The notes under the pieces were generated by a model. The model worked only from the letters and a program-made list of their open reading frames with translations. It made no database searches and had not been told where the DNA came from. 49,759 nt of DNA from Ophiosphaerella korrae (taxonomy: Eukaryota; Ascomycota; Dothideomycetes; Pleosporales; Phaeosphaeriaceae), in the NCBI GenBank assembly GCA_028456385.1, contig JALNQF010000308.1, positions 1 through 49,759 of the forward strand. Reading direction: 5' to 3'. The translations under genes were made by a program, and so were the position numbers. Each line of letters opens with the position of its first letter. Position 1 is the first letter of the stretch. Shown here in pieces: positions 37,151 to 49,759 of this stretch.

Positions 37151-40100
37151 GTAGAGACCTCTAATCTTAACTAATAATTATAGATATTAACGTACTAAAG
37201 CTTAGTTTATAGCTTAGCTAGTTTTTTAATAATAAGCTTAATTATTTAAGTATTATTATACTAGGTTATAATATAGTTTATTAAGAGCATAATATATAGT
37301 TTATTAAAAAGTTTTAATATAAAGATTACTTCTTTTACTACTTATAATAAAGTTAGTAACTTAGCTTTAGTTATAGAAGTAGCAACTATATCTTACTTAT
37401 TTACTCTCTATATTATAAGCTTATTAAAAAGTTTAATTTATTAGCCTTATAAGCTTTTTTAGTCTATAGTATTATTAGTAAAAGAAGTATTACTAGTAAC
37501 TTATAAAAAGTTACTTCTACTTAGCTAGAGTACCTTTAATCTTATATAAGAGAGGTATATAAGTACTTATTTAGTAGCTTTATAGTAAGTAGTACTTAGT
37601 ATAAGAAAATAAGCTAATTATAATATTATAAAAACTATATCTAGCTAAGTAGTTATAGTAGTAAATAGAAGTAAACTAATTTTATATTAGTATTTATTAA
37701 TCTTAGATAGTATTACCTAACTAGTATAAGCCTTAAGTTTTCTAGTAACTATAAGTATATTATAATAGACGTATAGTTTATCTATAAGCTAACTTATTGT
37801 TTTAATATACGCTACTTATAGTAGTTAAATTATAAATTATTCTTTATCTTAAATTAATTTACTACTAAGAAACTATTAGAGATCTATTCTTATTGTAATA
37901 ATATACTTTCGATTTAAAAAATTAGTTACTTACTATACTTCTTTAGTCTTCTACTTATTATATATAATAATAATATTATCTACGTAGAAGAAAATAATAA
38001 TTCTATCTTTAACTATAAAGTATAGTTTATATAGTACTATTTAAATACTTATAGCTTTAAGTATAGCTATAAATTCTCTCTACTATAAGAGAAGTAAGAT
38101 CTAGAAACTATATAGAGCTTTTTAGACTCTAAAGATTATACCTTTCTTTTATTATCTTCTTAGTATTCTTATATAGATCTCTAAGTCTATTATAATATAA
38201 ATAAAAGTATTAGTTACGTTATACTATTTTAGTTTTAGATTATATTAAGTAGTAATAGCTATAAGTATCTAAAAGGAGTAGCTAGCTAGTATTATAGTAT
38301 AAGTCTCTTATACTATAATATTTTATTACTAGTCTCTTTATATAACAAGTTAAGCTTTATATTTAATAAAGTAATAATATTTATTAAGCTTATATATATA
38401 TACTTATATATAGTGTAGTATCTACTAGCTAGTACTTTAGTCTATAATCTTATCTAGTAGTAACTAGTTAAGTAAGCTTACTTAGCTTCTTTAAATAGTT
38501 TACCTATTAGATAGCTATCTAGGTTCGTTTAGTATAAGAGTAGTAATAGAAGTTAATTATAGTAAAGCTTTAGTCCTTTTATAAGTATCTTTTTTATCTT
38601 AGCTTTATCTATAAGCTCTCTTTAATATTTTCTAAAGTTACTTACCTAAGTACTAGTTATAAAGGCTACTACTTATAGTACTATTTTAGATAGGCAATAG
38701 TTATTATAGCTAGTTATTTATTCTTTACTAGTCTTAGATAACCTATATAGTATTAATCCTAGTTAATCTCTAGCTATTAACTAAGCTAGTAGTACTACTA
38801 GTAGTAAAGATAGTAAAGAAGTTAAATAGTAGTCTATAATCTTTCTTCTATAGTAGTAGCTAAGTAGATTGTTATTATTTATAGATATATCTATTTTAGT
38901 ATTATCCTTATAGAAAGACTTAGTTTCTAGCTTATATACTAGTACTTAAAGTTTAATTATTTTAATATAAGTAGTAATCTCTTCTAGTATTTAATATATA
39001 AAGTTATCTATTTAATCTTCTATTTTACTATTAAAGATTATATCTTATATACTTATTACTTTAGCTATAAATAGTACTTAGATATAGTAGATATTTAATA
39101 ACTAGTATCTTATAAGATAGCTAATCTATACTTTTAGACCTAAATATTATAACTTTAACTTACTATAATATATATTATTAGTTATTATAAAAGCTTTATA
39201 TCTATATAGTTTTAAGTAAGCTAGGCTTAGCTTTCTTATTAATACTATAATTTCTTAGTTCTTAGTATCTTTTAGTTATTTAAGTAACTTAGAGTATAAT
39301 TATAGAGGTAGACTCTAGCCTATATAATTTTTAGCTAAAGTTCTTATAGTAAATTTACGTTTAGTTATATAGTATATAACTTTTCTTTATTAATTCTTCG
39401 AGCGCGCTTAGCTCTACTATTTTAGGCCTAATTATTTAGAGCTAAAGGTTTAATAGTAATACCTTATAAGTTTAACTAGCGCTAGACCTTTAGTTTTACT
39501 ATTATAATCTTGTTATTAGCTTTAATTACCTTTACTAAGATACTATACTAATTATTTAAGAAGAAGATTAGGTTTAAGAGTACTTTAATAATTAATTTAG
39601 CTAGTTAGTTATTAGTAAAGTAGAAGTCTTACTATAGTTTTAAGTATTTATTTATAATAAGTATCTAGCTTTTCTCTTTCGTAATACTTTATACTTTATA
39701 TAAATAGAAGTTAATAAAGAGTCTCTCTTTTAGCTCTTTATAACTAATTCTTAGCGTATAGCTAATTTACTTCTTTATCTTAGATTTACTATATATACTA
39801 TACTAGACTCTAGATACTCTCTTTATATATACTTTTTAAGCTTACTAAATAAGATATTTAATTATAGTTAGTCTAAGATACCTAAGTCTCTTATACTATA
39901 GTAGTACTAGTACTTAAGTAGTCTAAAGTTTATAGGTATAGTATACTACTTAGTACTATAGATTATATAGTAGATAATACTTAAGTACCTATTAAATATA
40001 AATTTTAGTAAGCTCTCTAATTATTTATCTATTAGGCTTATTTAGAGTTATTAGTTTAGATTAAGTATTTTACTATATTCCTTTCTACTAAATTAGTTAG

Positions 40101-40848
40101 AAAGAGACTAGGTTATATAAAATATCTAGGTATATAGCTATATTATATAAAGTTAGTTTTCTTTTTCTTAATTAGCTTTTTAGCGTAATAGTAATTAATT
40201 TATATCTTTTTACTTATATTTTAGACTTACTTATATATAATTATTAGGTATTAGTAAGTAATAACTAAGTACCTATAAGGAGTCTACAGTAAAAAGCTAT
40301 TAGAGTACGCTTAGCGCTATTAACAAGCTCTACTAAGCTAAGTAACTAGTACGTACTAGCTCTATTAGCTAGTATATTCTCCTATATATAACTTAGTATA
40401 ACTCTAAGTAAGTTCTAACTAAGTCCGAAAAACTTTAAGTAATAATAACTAGTATATATATTGTCTACTACTATAATATCTTAACTAGCTATTAGCCCTT
40501 TTTATCTAGATTAGCTTAGTAGTATATTATCCTTATAATACCTAAGTAGAATTATTTATAATATAGTAAGTTAAGCTAAAGTCTAAGATAAAGGAGTTTT
40601 AGAGTAGATAGCTATAAAGGCTTATTATAGTAAAGATACTTTTAATCTTTAATACTTACTAGCTTTTTAGTTAATCTTCTTTTTTTATAAAACCTAGAGT
40701 TAGTAATTTCTTTAATTAAGGTTTAAACTATCTTCTAATTAGCCTTTTTAATATAGTATTATTCTTATATTTATAATTAATAAGTTTTTATATAATCTTA
40801 TTTAAGCGCTAATTCTCTAGTACTTTATCTAGATAGATATAATAGTAT
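37151..40848 (-). pseudogene. Ty1/copia pol remnant
   Basis: On the minus strand near 37,977-37,988 the sequence reads FFYVDN followed by IIII, the copia RT box YVDD with one D changed to N. Being copia (YVDD, not gypsy YLDD), RNase H should lie at the low-coordinate end and integrase at higher coordinates. A solo LTR-3 interrupts it at 40,274-40,537. No LTRs of its own were defined. Confidence 0.6.
40274..40537. mobile_element. Solo LTR of family 3 (264 bp), RIP-mutated copy
   Basis: Aligns base by base with 4,194-4,458; differences are nearly all G-to-A or C-to-T. Flanks GTACC/ATACC (one mismatch) fit an aged 5-bp duplication. Confidence 0.82.
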
Positions 40849-42435
40849 TGTAGTAAAGTATTATAAAGAAAGGAATAGTAAAAGGGAGTAAGTAGTTACT
40901 AAGGAAATATAAGTACTAAGAGCTTTATAATAAGGTAAACTATTAAAGAGAAGAGGTATAAAAAAGCTAATAAGCCCTTAGGTTATAGGATATAATCTAT
41001 AAGAGTATATATAATGTTTAGAGTTAGTTTAGCTAATAAAGTTTAAGTTCCCTAAAACTAATAAGCCCTTAGGCCCTAGACCTAAATTAGGTATATATTA
41101 TCTACTATAGTATTCTTTTAGAAAATAGTATCTAGTATAAATAAAGTATAGTACTTTTTCTATAGTAGTAGTTTCTTTAAACTTTTTTCTATAAGTATAG
41201 TTACTATATTTATAAGCTTTTCTCTTTAAACTTAACTTTTTTTAAGTAAGTTAACTAGTATTATACTCTAGTCTTTAAAGTTTCTTTAAGTAATATATAC
41301 TTTTTATAAGAGAGGCGTTTCTAGTCTTACTTTAAGTAGATTTACTACTATTAGTAAAGTATAATAAAGATCTCTTTACTATAAATATAGCTTTTTTCTT
41401 TTTTAGAAAATATACTATTATTATATATTCTTAGAAGTATTTTATTATTTCTTTCTAGGTTATATACTTATTAAAATAACTATACTCTTAAAAATTAATT
41501 AACTATATAAGTATAGCTTTATTTATAGCTAAGAGAATTTTTTCTATTACTACTTTAAGATTTAAGACTTCTATAACTTAATAAGTTTTAGCGTTTATAG
41601 TAGCTTAGTTATACTTAGCTATCTAAGTATTTTAGTTTAAAGTATTCTTTATTAGTTTAAGTAAACTAATATAGCGATTATAAGTATACTATCTTTTTAT
41701 CTACTTATTAATTCTAACTATTTATTTTAGGTTTATACGCTATTATCTTATTAATTAATCTAGTAAGTAGTATATATATAGTAGATATATTAAGACTAAC
41801 AATTAGATAAATACTATAATATACTATAGGGTTGTATATTCCTTATTATATATATATTAATTAATTTAGTATTACTTAGAGAGAGTCTTATAGTACTTAA
41901 GACCTTCTTTAAATACTTTAAGACTTACTACTAAAAGTTTAGACTAATACGTTTATTTTTTAATATTACTAGCTAGAATATATTTAGGAAGTAATAAAAG
42001 ATTAATAAGCTCTAGTATCTTTATAAGTTCTATAGTAAAAGCTAAGTTAATCTAATTCTAGATTTTATATATAACGTATCTAACCTATAGCTAAGTTAGC
42101 TAGGTAGTATAGTTTATATTAGTTCTTAAAGTTATAGTTTAATTATATTAAGTAATACTAGCTATCTTAGTATAGCTGTAAGCTATAGAAAGGCAAGTAA
42201 TATATACTTTTAAGTACGCGTAATTAACGCTAAGTCTAGTACTTTACTTAATACTTAGCTTTATTAAGAGTTACTAGAAGGCTACTAGAGAGTAAATAAT
42301 TTATACTTTTTTAAAGATACTTATAGTACTACTAAAGAGTAAAAGAATAATACTTTTTATAAATATATATATATAACTATAAGAAAGAAAAAGATTAGTA
42401 CTTTTTATAAATACTATTTATAGTACTTAGCTTAA

Positions 42436-42827
42436 TATTATAAGTTAGAGCTTTACTCTATATAATATAAGTAAGCTTATAGTAGTAAGTAAGCTATATA
42501 AGCTATTAGAGCTACTCTACTAGATATAAGTAGCTTAGCTTAGATAGCTCTTTAATTAATAATTATCTCTTACTTATTTCTAAGCTTGTATCTTTTAATA
42601 GTTATAAGCCTAGTACTAAAAATTACTTAATAGTTCTATTCTATATACTATAGTAAGAGATTATAAGCTTAGTATACTTCTATCTAATTTTATTATATTT
42701 TATCTTATCTATTATTTAAATACTTATAATATCTTATAGTAAGATAACTCTACTTAATAATAGTACTACTATACTTAATAAGTACTTATAATAGTTAGTA
42801 TAGTTTATATAACTCTACTATAATATA
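42436..42827 (+). mobile_element. Solo LTR-4 (392 bp)
   Basis: Starts TATTATAAGTTAGAGC (TGTTATAAG before RIP) and ends CTACTATAATATA. Perfect CTTAA duplications at 42,431-42,435 and 42,828-42,832. The first part matches 28,470-28,682 inverted. Confidence 0.8.
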
Positions 42828-43099
42828 CTTAAGCTAGGTATCTAGAAGCTTATTAACTTAGAGGCTAATAACGCTTATAATATATACGCTAACAAACTAG
42901 TTTAACTAAAACTAAAGAGCCTAGTATCTATAGAATAGGTAGCTACCTATAAGCTTATAATAAATAAATACTAAGCTAAAAAAGATACCTAGATATTATA
43001 AATAGTATATCTTAGAGCGCTAAGTACCTAGGTAAACGCTATAGTTAATCTAAGCTATCTAGTAATAGCTAAGATAACTCTACTTATAAATAGTAAAGC

Positions 43100-44060
43100 T
43101 ACGTAATAAAAGCTTATCTAAACGCTAAAGAACTAACTAGCTTTATCTAATACTAGCACTAGTAATCTTATCTAAGCTTAATACTAAGCCTATCTATAAA
43201 AAGCTCGCTAAGGACGCTAATTACTAGAGCTCTAGTATAATAAGTAGCTACGCTTATATTAGTACGTAATTACGTATAATATCTTAGAAGTAATAAGTAA
43301 GCTTATAGTATAAGATTTCCTAGAAGCGTTAATACTAAAGCTAGCTCTAGACTAAGCTTAAATAATAAGCTAATTAGTAATCTAGAGCTTAGTCCTTAGC
43401 TTAAAGGTACTTACGCTAAAGTAAATTAGTAGTATTTACTTAGCTCTATTATAGGAGTATAAGCTCTAAACTACTAATTAAAGAGCTAGCGTATTTATAA
43501 TATTTAGAAGATCTAAGCTATAAGTATTAAGCTTAAGCTCTAACTTAAAATATAACTATATATATAGCTAAGCTTACTACTAGAAGCTATAAGATTATAG
43601 ATAAGTATAAGTAGCGCTTACTAGTAACCTATTTAAAATAGACAATAATAGTAAAGTAAAAATATAGGCTTATTTAGATAAGCTACACTTTATAGTAGTT
43701 AAAACCCTAGTAACTTAAAAGTAGGCTAGTCTATCTTAAGAACTAGTTAAAGCTTGCTTAGAGTTAGTTAAATTAAAGGCTCTAGCCTACTTAGGTTAGC
43801 TAAACGTAGAACTTATTAATCTAGGTATACTTATTAACTCTAGTAAACTTATTAAGCTAGCTCCTAGAGCTTACTTAATACTAGATTTTAATACTTACCT
43901 ACTCTCTAAGAGTACTATACTTAATAATAGAGCTACTCTATACCTAGTTAACTTAATAAGTTTTATAGAACTAAGCTCTTTTATAAAAGTAAAAAGTATA
44001 AGCTATATAAAAGTAAGTATATAAGTATTTCTAATACTTAGTAAAATTACTTAAGTTTTT
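43100..44060 (+). pseudogene. Degraded Pro/Gln/Ser-rich reading frame inside the 3.5-kb element
   Basis: One plus-strand frame shows many TAA/TAG spaced where CAA/CAG would give Gln, with abundant Ser and Leu codons likely derived from Pro. No catalytic motif is seen and I do not recognise the protein. It could be a gag-like or disordered accessory protein. Confidence 0.3.
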
Positions 44061-44333
44061 AAGAACGCTCTAAATAGAGCTTATAGTATTATAGAGTTAT
44101 ATACCTAATATAAATCTAGAGCCTAAGAGCTTATTAGTTTTAGGGAACTTAAACTTTATTAGCTAAACTAACTCTAAACATTATTTACATTCCTATAGAT
44201 TATATCTTATAACCTAAAAGCTTATTAGCCTTTTCTTAATAGTTTACCTCCTTATAAAGCTCTTAGTACTTGTATTTTCCATTAACTACTTACTTCTTTT
44301 TTACTATTCCTTTCTCTATAATACTTTACTATA

Positions 44334-47300
44334 TACTTCTATATCCCTTTTAAAAGCTTAGTCCTATTAAGCTACTATATTTAATTAAGAGCTTTTAGCC
44401 TAAAGAAAGAGTAAAACCTACTTTAACTTATAAACCTCTTTTCTTATTTTATTAGTAGTAAGGTACTTAAACTATTAGATCTAAAATAATTTAGATTTAC
44501 AATTTAGCTCTACCTCTATAAATAGTTTAGTATTTAGCGCTAACTATATATATAGTTAGTAAGTAACTTAGGCCTTCTAGCTAAAATATTAATATTAATA
44601 AAAGAGAATAAAGATATTAAGTCTTTAAGAGTATTTCTCCTCTTAAATAACTTATAGCCCTTTAGGTATTAATTACTATATATTGTCTACAAACTACTAA
44701 TCTAACCCTAGCTATAGCTATAACTTACCTAGGCCTACTCTAAAGGAACGCTAGCTTTATTAGTGCTATTACCTAATATAAAACTTAAGTTACGCTACCT
44801 ATTTCCTTATATTAGCTATTAGTTTTATTTTAGAGCGTTTTAGCTATAGCTTAAGATATTAAAGATACTATTCTTATCTTTTACTTGTAACGCCTTTCTC
44901 TTAAGGGCTCTAGATCTAATATCTAAGGGGTTATTTGTAAAGTATTTACGTAGTTTCTAAGTTATTTAATAAAATTTTTATATAGGCGTGTTATATAGCT
45001 TGTAGTAGTAGCTATATAGTTTTTTCCTATTTTTTTTTACGTACGTTTTATAAGCTATAATAGTTTATTTATTACTTTTCTATAATAGTTCTTTTACTTA
45101 ACACGTTTCTACTTACTAAATTTTTCTCTTGTTAATTTTTAATAGCTAACTCTTTTCTTATATATATATATTTATTAGTTAAGCTAGTGTAAGACTCTTA
45201 GGCTCTATATTTAAACGTCTTTACTAGTAGTTAGGCTCTTGTAGTTATTAGCTCCTATAGTTTTAGTAAAGTTATAAATACTTCTTAAGAGTATACTTAA
45301 ACTTTATCTCTTATTTTTTATTCTATTTTTTTTCTTCTTTTCTTTAGGCTTATCTTAGCTACTCTATACTCTCTTACTAGTTTCTTATCTCTATTCTCTT
45401 ATTCGCTTTCTACTTTAACTATTATAGCTACCTTTAATTTCTAACTTAGCTCCTACGTAGCTAGCTAGCTTAGCTAGAGTAACTATAGTAGTAATAATCC
45501 TTCTTAGCTACCTTATAACCTAAGTAGGTTACTTTTAGGTTATTATTAAATTAAGAGTAGGGCTTCCTACCCTATTTCTATAATATATTATTTTTAGTAT
45601 AAGAGTAAGTATCTAACCTTCTTACTTATAGGCCTTTAGGTCTTACTAACTACGCTTTTCTCTTAGTTATTACTTATTTCCTTAACTACTCTCTCTTACT
45701 TAACTTACTTTATAACCTTCTAAACTAAGCCTTTAATATCTTTAAAGAGTATAACTTTAGCTAGCTTCCTTTATTTATCTAAGAGTTTATATATACTTAC
45801 TATAATAAGCGTAAGAATAGGGCTTACTAGTAGAATAGTCCTTATAATATTTATTCCTATAACCTTAATAGCTTTTTCTACACCTCTAATAGCTCTTAAT
45901 CTCTCTTTTACTAGCTATACTATTAGGTACGCTATTATAAAGGTTAAAAGATACTTACTTAGAACTTTTTAGCTACTTAGGCTACGTATTTATAGAATCC
46001 TTCTTTAATTAATAATCTTTAAGAGATATAGGCCTATTATAAAGCTATAGTCTACGTAAGTTAGTATACTTAAAAGACTATTAGCCCTTATAGGGCTTTA
46101 CTACTAGGGCTACTATTACTAGGCTCTAATAAAGCCCTAGCTTATAGCTCTAAAGAAGAAGGTAATTATAGCTATACTACTTATATTTATAGTAGTATTA
46201 GATACTCTATTTTCTTTAATAATAAAGGTTTTATCTACCTTAATAGCTCTTATATTTATTATTATATTTAGGGCTATAATTATATATTAAGTAAGTCTTT
46301 AACTTTATTTTTCTTTTTACTTAGTTTTATCTTAATAGTCTTTTAGAGCTCTACTAACGCGTTTTTCGTAGTTTATTAGCTAAATACAAGTAAGTACTCT
46401 TTTAAGTTAAGGGTTTTACTAAAGGTTACTACTATATTACTAAGCTCTTTAAGTAAGAGTATACTTACGCTAATACTTTTATTCTTATAGCTACTTAGTC
46501 TTCTAGCTACTCTATTACTACGCCCTTTACGCGTAATACTATAGTAGCTAATATTTAGTATCTTATCTACTAAAACGTTTCTCTAAGTTATTAAGTAGCT
46601 TATAGGCGCCCTCCTATAACGCCTAGTAAGCTAGTACGTTCTTATAAGCTTAGAGCTTACTTAGTAGTATATAGTATAGATAAGCCTAAAGATAATAACT
46701 CTAAGACTTCTAGCTACGTTTATAGCTTTACTAATAATCCTTTTTACTAGTAAGCTTATAGCTAGCGTCTCTAGGGTTATACTATACCTAAGAGTAAGTC
46801 TAATAGTTTTCTAGCTACTATTTTCTCTATAGTAGATAAGGCCCTTATTTATTAAGTTCTCTCTAGTTCTTTTTACCTTTTATCTCTTTCTAGTGTTAGT
46901 AAATACTCTTAAAGCGCTTCCTCTAGTAGTTCTAGCTTACCTTTAAGCTTTTATACTACTCTAAATTCTCTCTATTAACTACTAGCTTCTTAGGCTTTAT
47001 AAGGTACGCCCTTACACTTTTCTTACTCTACTAACCTAGAGTTAGATATATATTGCCTAGGTCTTAATAAAGGTTTAGGATATACTTATAAATATTCTAT
47101 TAAGCCTCTTACTACTCCTACTCCTACTTCTAGCTACTATCTAGCTATTGTTTTAACCTCTTCTCTTTACGCTCTACCTTCTAGTAGTAGTATTCTTACT
47201 CTAGTCTATTCTTAATTTAATATAGTAAGTTTAAGCTCTTCTACTTCTTTTCCTAAGGGCCTTTAGTCTCTTATTTCTATACTCTCTCTACTTCTTTAGT

Positions 47301-47990
47301 ATTCTCTTAGCCTTTTACTTTAAGATTCTTAGCTTTAGAATTAGGATTACTATTATACTTATTATCTAGGTAGTATTTACTCTTAGCTACCTAGGTTTAG
47401 TCTTAGAAGTCTTCTTACTACTTAAGCTTCTTCTTCTAGTTCTAAAGATAGTAATTAGTAATAATAAGTAATATAGGGTTTTTCTTCTTAGTATTTAAGT
47501 ACTAGGGCCTCTTTAGTTATTTATTTTTAGAGATAATTAACTATGTTCTTTTCTTCTTATTACTAATTCTCCTATTTACTTATAATACCTACTTATTCCC
47601 TATCCTATTTAAAATTTTTAGCTAATCTTTAGCTAAGATTAATCTCCTTATTAGGTTCCTTTTGTATAAAGAATTTAAAGTTAGCTAGATTAAATTTAGG
47701 CTTTTATACTAGGATTTAAACTAATTATAGCTAATAAGTTTATACTAGTAATAGTAAGTCCTATCTATATTATTCTTATACTTACCTACTTTACTATCTA
47801 AATACTAGCTCTATTAGTACTAGTTTATCTAATACTCCTTTAGTTTACTTTTTAGCGTTAAGTAAAGCTTACTCTTCCTTCTATCTAATTATAATATCTT
47901 TAGCTTCTAGCTCTAAATTTTCTAAGATATCTATTAGTTCTTGCTAGCTTTGCTAGTAGAATTCTACTACTTTTACTCTTAGAGTATAGC
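44334..47990. other. About 3.7 kb of degenerate sequence without recognised family
   Basis: RIP-type but with more GC than the left half. The minus-strand frame at about 46,400-47,050 reads as an acidic/basic, Leu-rich stretch of coiled-coil type (LKGKLELLEEAL ... EYLLTLERDKR) broken by stops. It might be a gag or an unrelated decayed gene. No zinc knuckle, RT box or integrase motif was found. Confidence 0.35.
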
Positions 47991-47999
47991 TTCTAAACT

Positions 48000-49328
48000 T
48001 TGTACTATCTAAGTTAGTAAGCTAGTACTATCTAGAGAGGTATAACTAGATAACTTAATAAGGGCCCTTCTACTAAAGTTAGAGTTTCTATTATCTAGAT
48101 TTATTCTAGTTACTAAATAAGTCTTATATAAGTACTAATATTCCTTTAAGTATATCTTTTGTACGTAACGTTTTTTTAGTATTAAACTATTTTTTACTTT
48201 CTTCTCTTAGACTAATTATACAATCTATAGCTTCTTAGAGTCTATTATTATACTTATTAAACTACTAAGCTTATAATACTAGAAGCATAGTAGTATTATA
48301 AACTTTTAACTATAAGAAAGTTTACTATATAAGAACGTAGAGTTTAATAAGTAGGACTTGTTCCTAGCTATATATAAGGTATATTAGTGTCTCTCTAGTA
48401 CTACGCTTTACTATAACTCTATCTACTTATAGCGCGTAGAGTAGATTATCTACTTAATTACTTTTAATCTTTTAGAGGGTAGCTACTAACTTTTTATAGC
48501 TTCTTTTAATTATTCCTTAGCTTTAGAAGTAATAAGTACTTCTAATAACCTTTTAGGTACTATATAAGTAAGTAAAGTTAGTAACTAGTCCTTTATTTTC
48601 TAGTCTTCTATCTACTATTATTTTAAATATATTAAGAGGTAGCTAGAAGATAATAGTACTTGCTATAGGCTATAGGAGATAGTAAAGGGATAATAGATAG
48701 TATTTAATAGTACTACTAGTATCTAAAAGAGAATAATACTTACTTTACTCTCTTTATAAGTATTAAGCCTTTTATACGCCTATATAGTATACTAGCTCTA
48801 ATTTAGATTATAACTATATAATTTTATAATCTTTAGTGTATTAGCTCTACCTCTAACTTGTACTAGAGTTTACAAGAGTCTTAAGTATTTAACAAACTCT
48901 TGTTATAAAATAGTACTCTCTATCTTAAAAATATATCTTGTTTTAAGAACTTTGTAATAGCTTCTAATATATTAGCTCTAAGATCTTTAGCCTCTACGTA
49001 TAAGCTAATAAGGTCCTAATATACAATTATATATCTTTTACCTCTTTTACTATTAGGTATATAAACTATATCTAGTGTAATCTATCTTTATAGGACCTTA
49101 GGTCCCTAATTTAGGTATAGCTCTTCTTCTACTATCTAAGGTAAATAAAATTAATATTCCTAGTATAATTTTATATAAGTATCTACGTCTTTAAATATAT
49201 TTAGCTAGTAGTATTACGTCTAGATCTTTTACTATATTCCTTCTTAGCCTTAGTATCTACTTTTATTATATAATACTTTTAGGATCTCTAGCTACTCTTT
49301 TTTCTTATCTACTACCCTTTATAGTAAG
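48000..49328 (-). pseudogene. Element F: gypsy integrase remnant
   Basis: The minus strand shows an integrase-core stretch (SLYVEAKDLRANILEAITKFL near 49,000, fitting the D..S.W.EA.ALR type). A C-terminal stretch (QVDRVIVKRSTRE.L.YLIY at about 48,370-48,440) resembles the W.DR.TVRRSTG.SPFELVYG region of gypsy integrases. It is cut at 49,329 by the family T element; RT and RNase H would lie beyond it. Confidence 0.68.
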
Positions 49329-49330
49329 TA

Positions 49331-49759
49331 TAGTAGGGTGACACGAAAAAAAAGCCCAAAAAAAAGTTATAGTTTTCAACTAGTAATAACTCTACGAATA
49401 AAATAGCTAAAAATATAAGCGAACATAAATCCTAAAGAAAATATTAAGGTCTATACTTTAGTCTACTACGATTTTTGATTACTAAGCGGATGCGAGCTAG
49501 AATTTAAACTGTTTCGAGGACTTTTTTTTAAGCTAACTTTAAAGCTTAATAATTTTTTATTTTTAGTATCGTTTTCTATTATTTTTTAGTATAAGTTAGA
49601 TATATATAGTTAAATTAATATAGTAGAGTTATACTTAATTCTAATTATTTAAAGAGTAGATATTAAGTAAAAGATATAAAAGTAAACTTTTAGTAAAAAC
49701 TTATATTTATAAGCTATAATCTATTAGTATTAATACTTAGTAGAATAATATTTAGCTAT
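49331..49759. mobile_element. Left part of a family T TIR element, cut by the window edge
   Basis: Begins TAGTAGGGTGACACGAAAAAAAA after TA (49,329-49,330), inserted in element F. It matches 35,045 onward and, inverted, 1,240 leftward. Its CA/TG content is higher than in the 35-kb copy. Confidence 0.75.

Larger units (their letters stand above)
40849..44333. mobile_element. Unclassified 3.5-kb element with terminal inverted repeats of about 250 bp
   Basis: The left arm (40,849-41,110) is the reverse complement of the right arm (about 44,090-44,333), starting TGTAGTAAAGTATTATA.. on the left and TATAGTAAAGTATTATA.. on the right. No convincing long target duplication; TA flanks are possible. It contains a solo LTR-4. 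The plus-strand reading at 43,100-44,060 is rich in Ser, Pro and Gln codons and their RIP stops. A MULE-type transposon, or two LTRs in opposite orientation, are alternatives. Confidence 0.6.

Noticed and set aside
1..49759. tRNA, rRNA or telomere repeats
   Set aside because: No cloverleaf, rDNA core or TTAGGG-type run was recognised in the sequence.

Overview
The window looks like a repeat-induced point mutation (RIP) degraded, AT-rich heterochromatic block of a filamentous ascomycete (Pezizomycotina). Evidence seen directly: outside one short island almost every C in CA and G in TG has become T or A. For example, positions 2101-2160 hold 14 TA and no CA or TG, while 8221-8280 inside the gene hold 2 TA, 3 CA and 5 TG. 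Recognisable retroelement frames are riddled with TAA/TAG stops of the kind CAA/CAG/TGG become after RIP. I cannot name the species. A pericentromeric or subtelomeric setting is possible but not shown.

Only one intact protein gene is supported. It lies in a GC-rich island (about 7,730-9,530): a two-intron gene for a 402-residue type II membrane glycosyltransferase of the CAP59/CMT1 (alpha-1,3-mannosyltransferase) family. Both introns have GT-AG ends and CTGAC branch sites. The island is bracketed by a degenerate inverted repeat.

The rest is nested mobile elements. Family 1 is a Ty3/gypsy chromovirus with LTRs of about 460 bp. It is present as A (minus strand, 1,243-7,580, 3' end lost), B (plus, 10,396-11,883, truncated in gag), C (plus, 13,119-28,384), D (minus, 18,667-26,070) and two solo LTRs. 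C contains a split 393-bp MITE. That MITE contains complete D, and D contains a second MITE with arms of about 180 bp. Each junction has a matching target duplication (ATTAT for C, TA for MITE-1, TATAT for D, TA for MITE-2). After subtraction, C and D come out at 7,005 and 6,977 bp, an independent consistency check.

Right of C lie a second gypsy element E (minus, about 28.7-34.2 kb, split by a solo LTR), a family-1 gag fragment carrying a solo LTR, a complete 2.1-kb Tc1/mariner-like element (35,045-37,148), a Ty1/copia pol remnant (minus, about 37.2-40.8 kb), a 3.5-kb unclassified element with long inverted ends (40,849-44,333), about 3.7 kb of unidentified degenerate sequence, and a gypsy integrase remnant F (48.0-49.33 kb). 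The Tc1/mariner-like family also sits at both window edges (1-1,240 and 49,331-49,759). Boundaries given with target duplications are base-level readings. Boundaries of pol and gag remnants are approximate.
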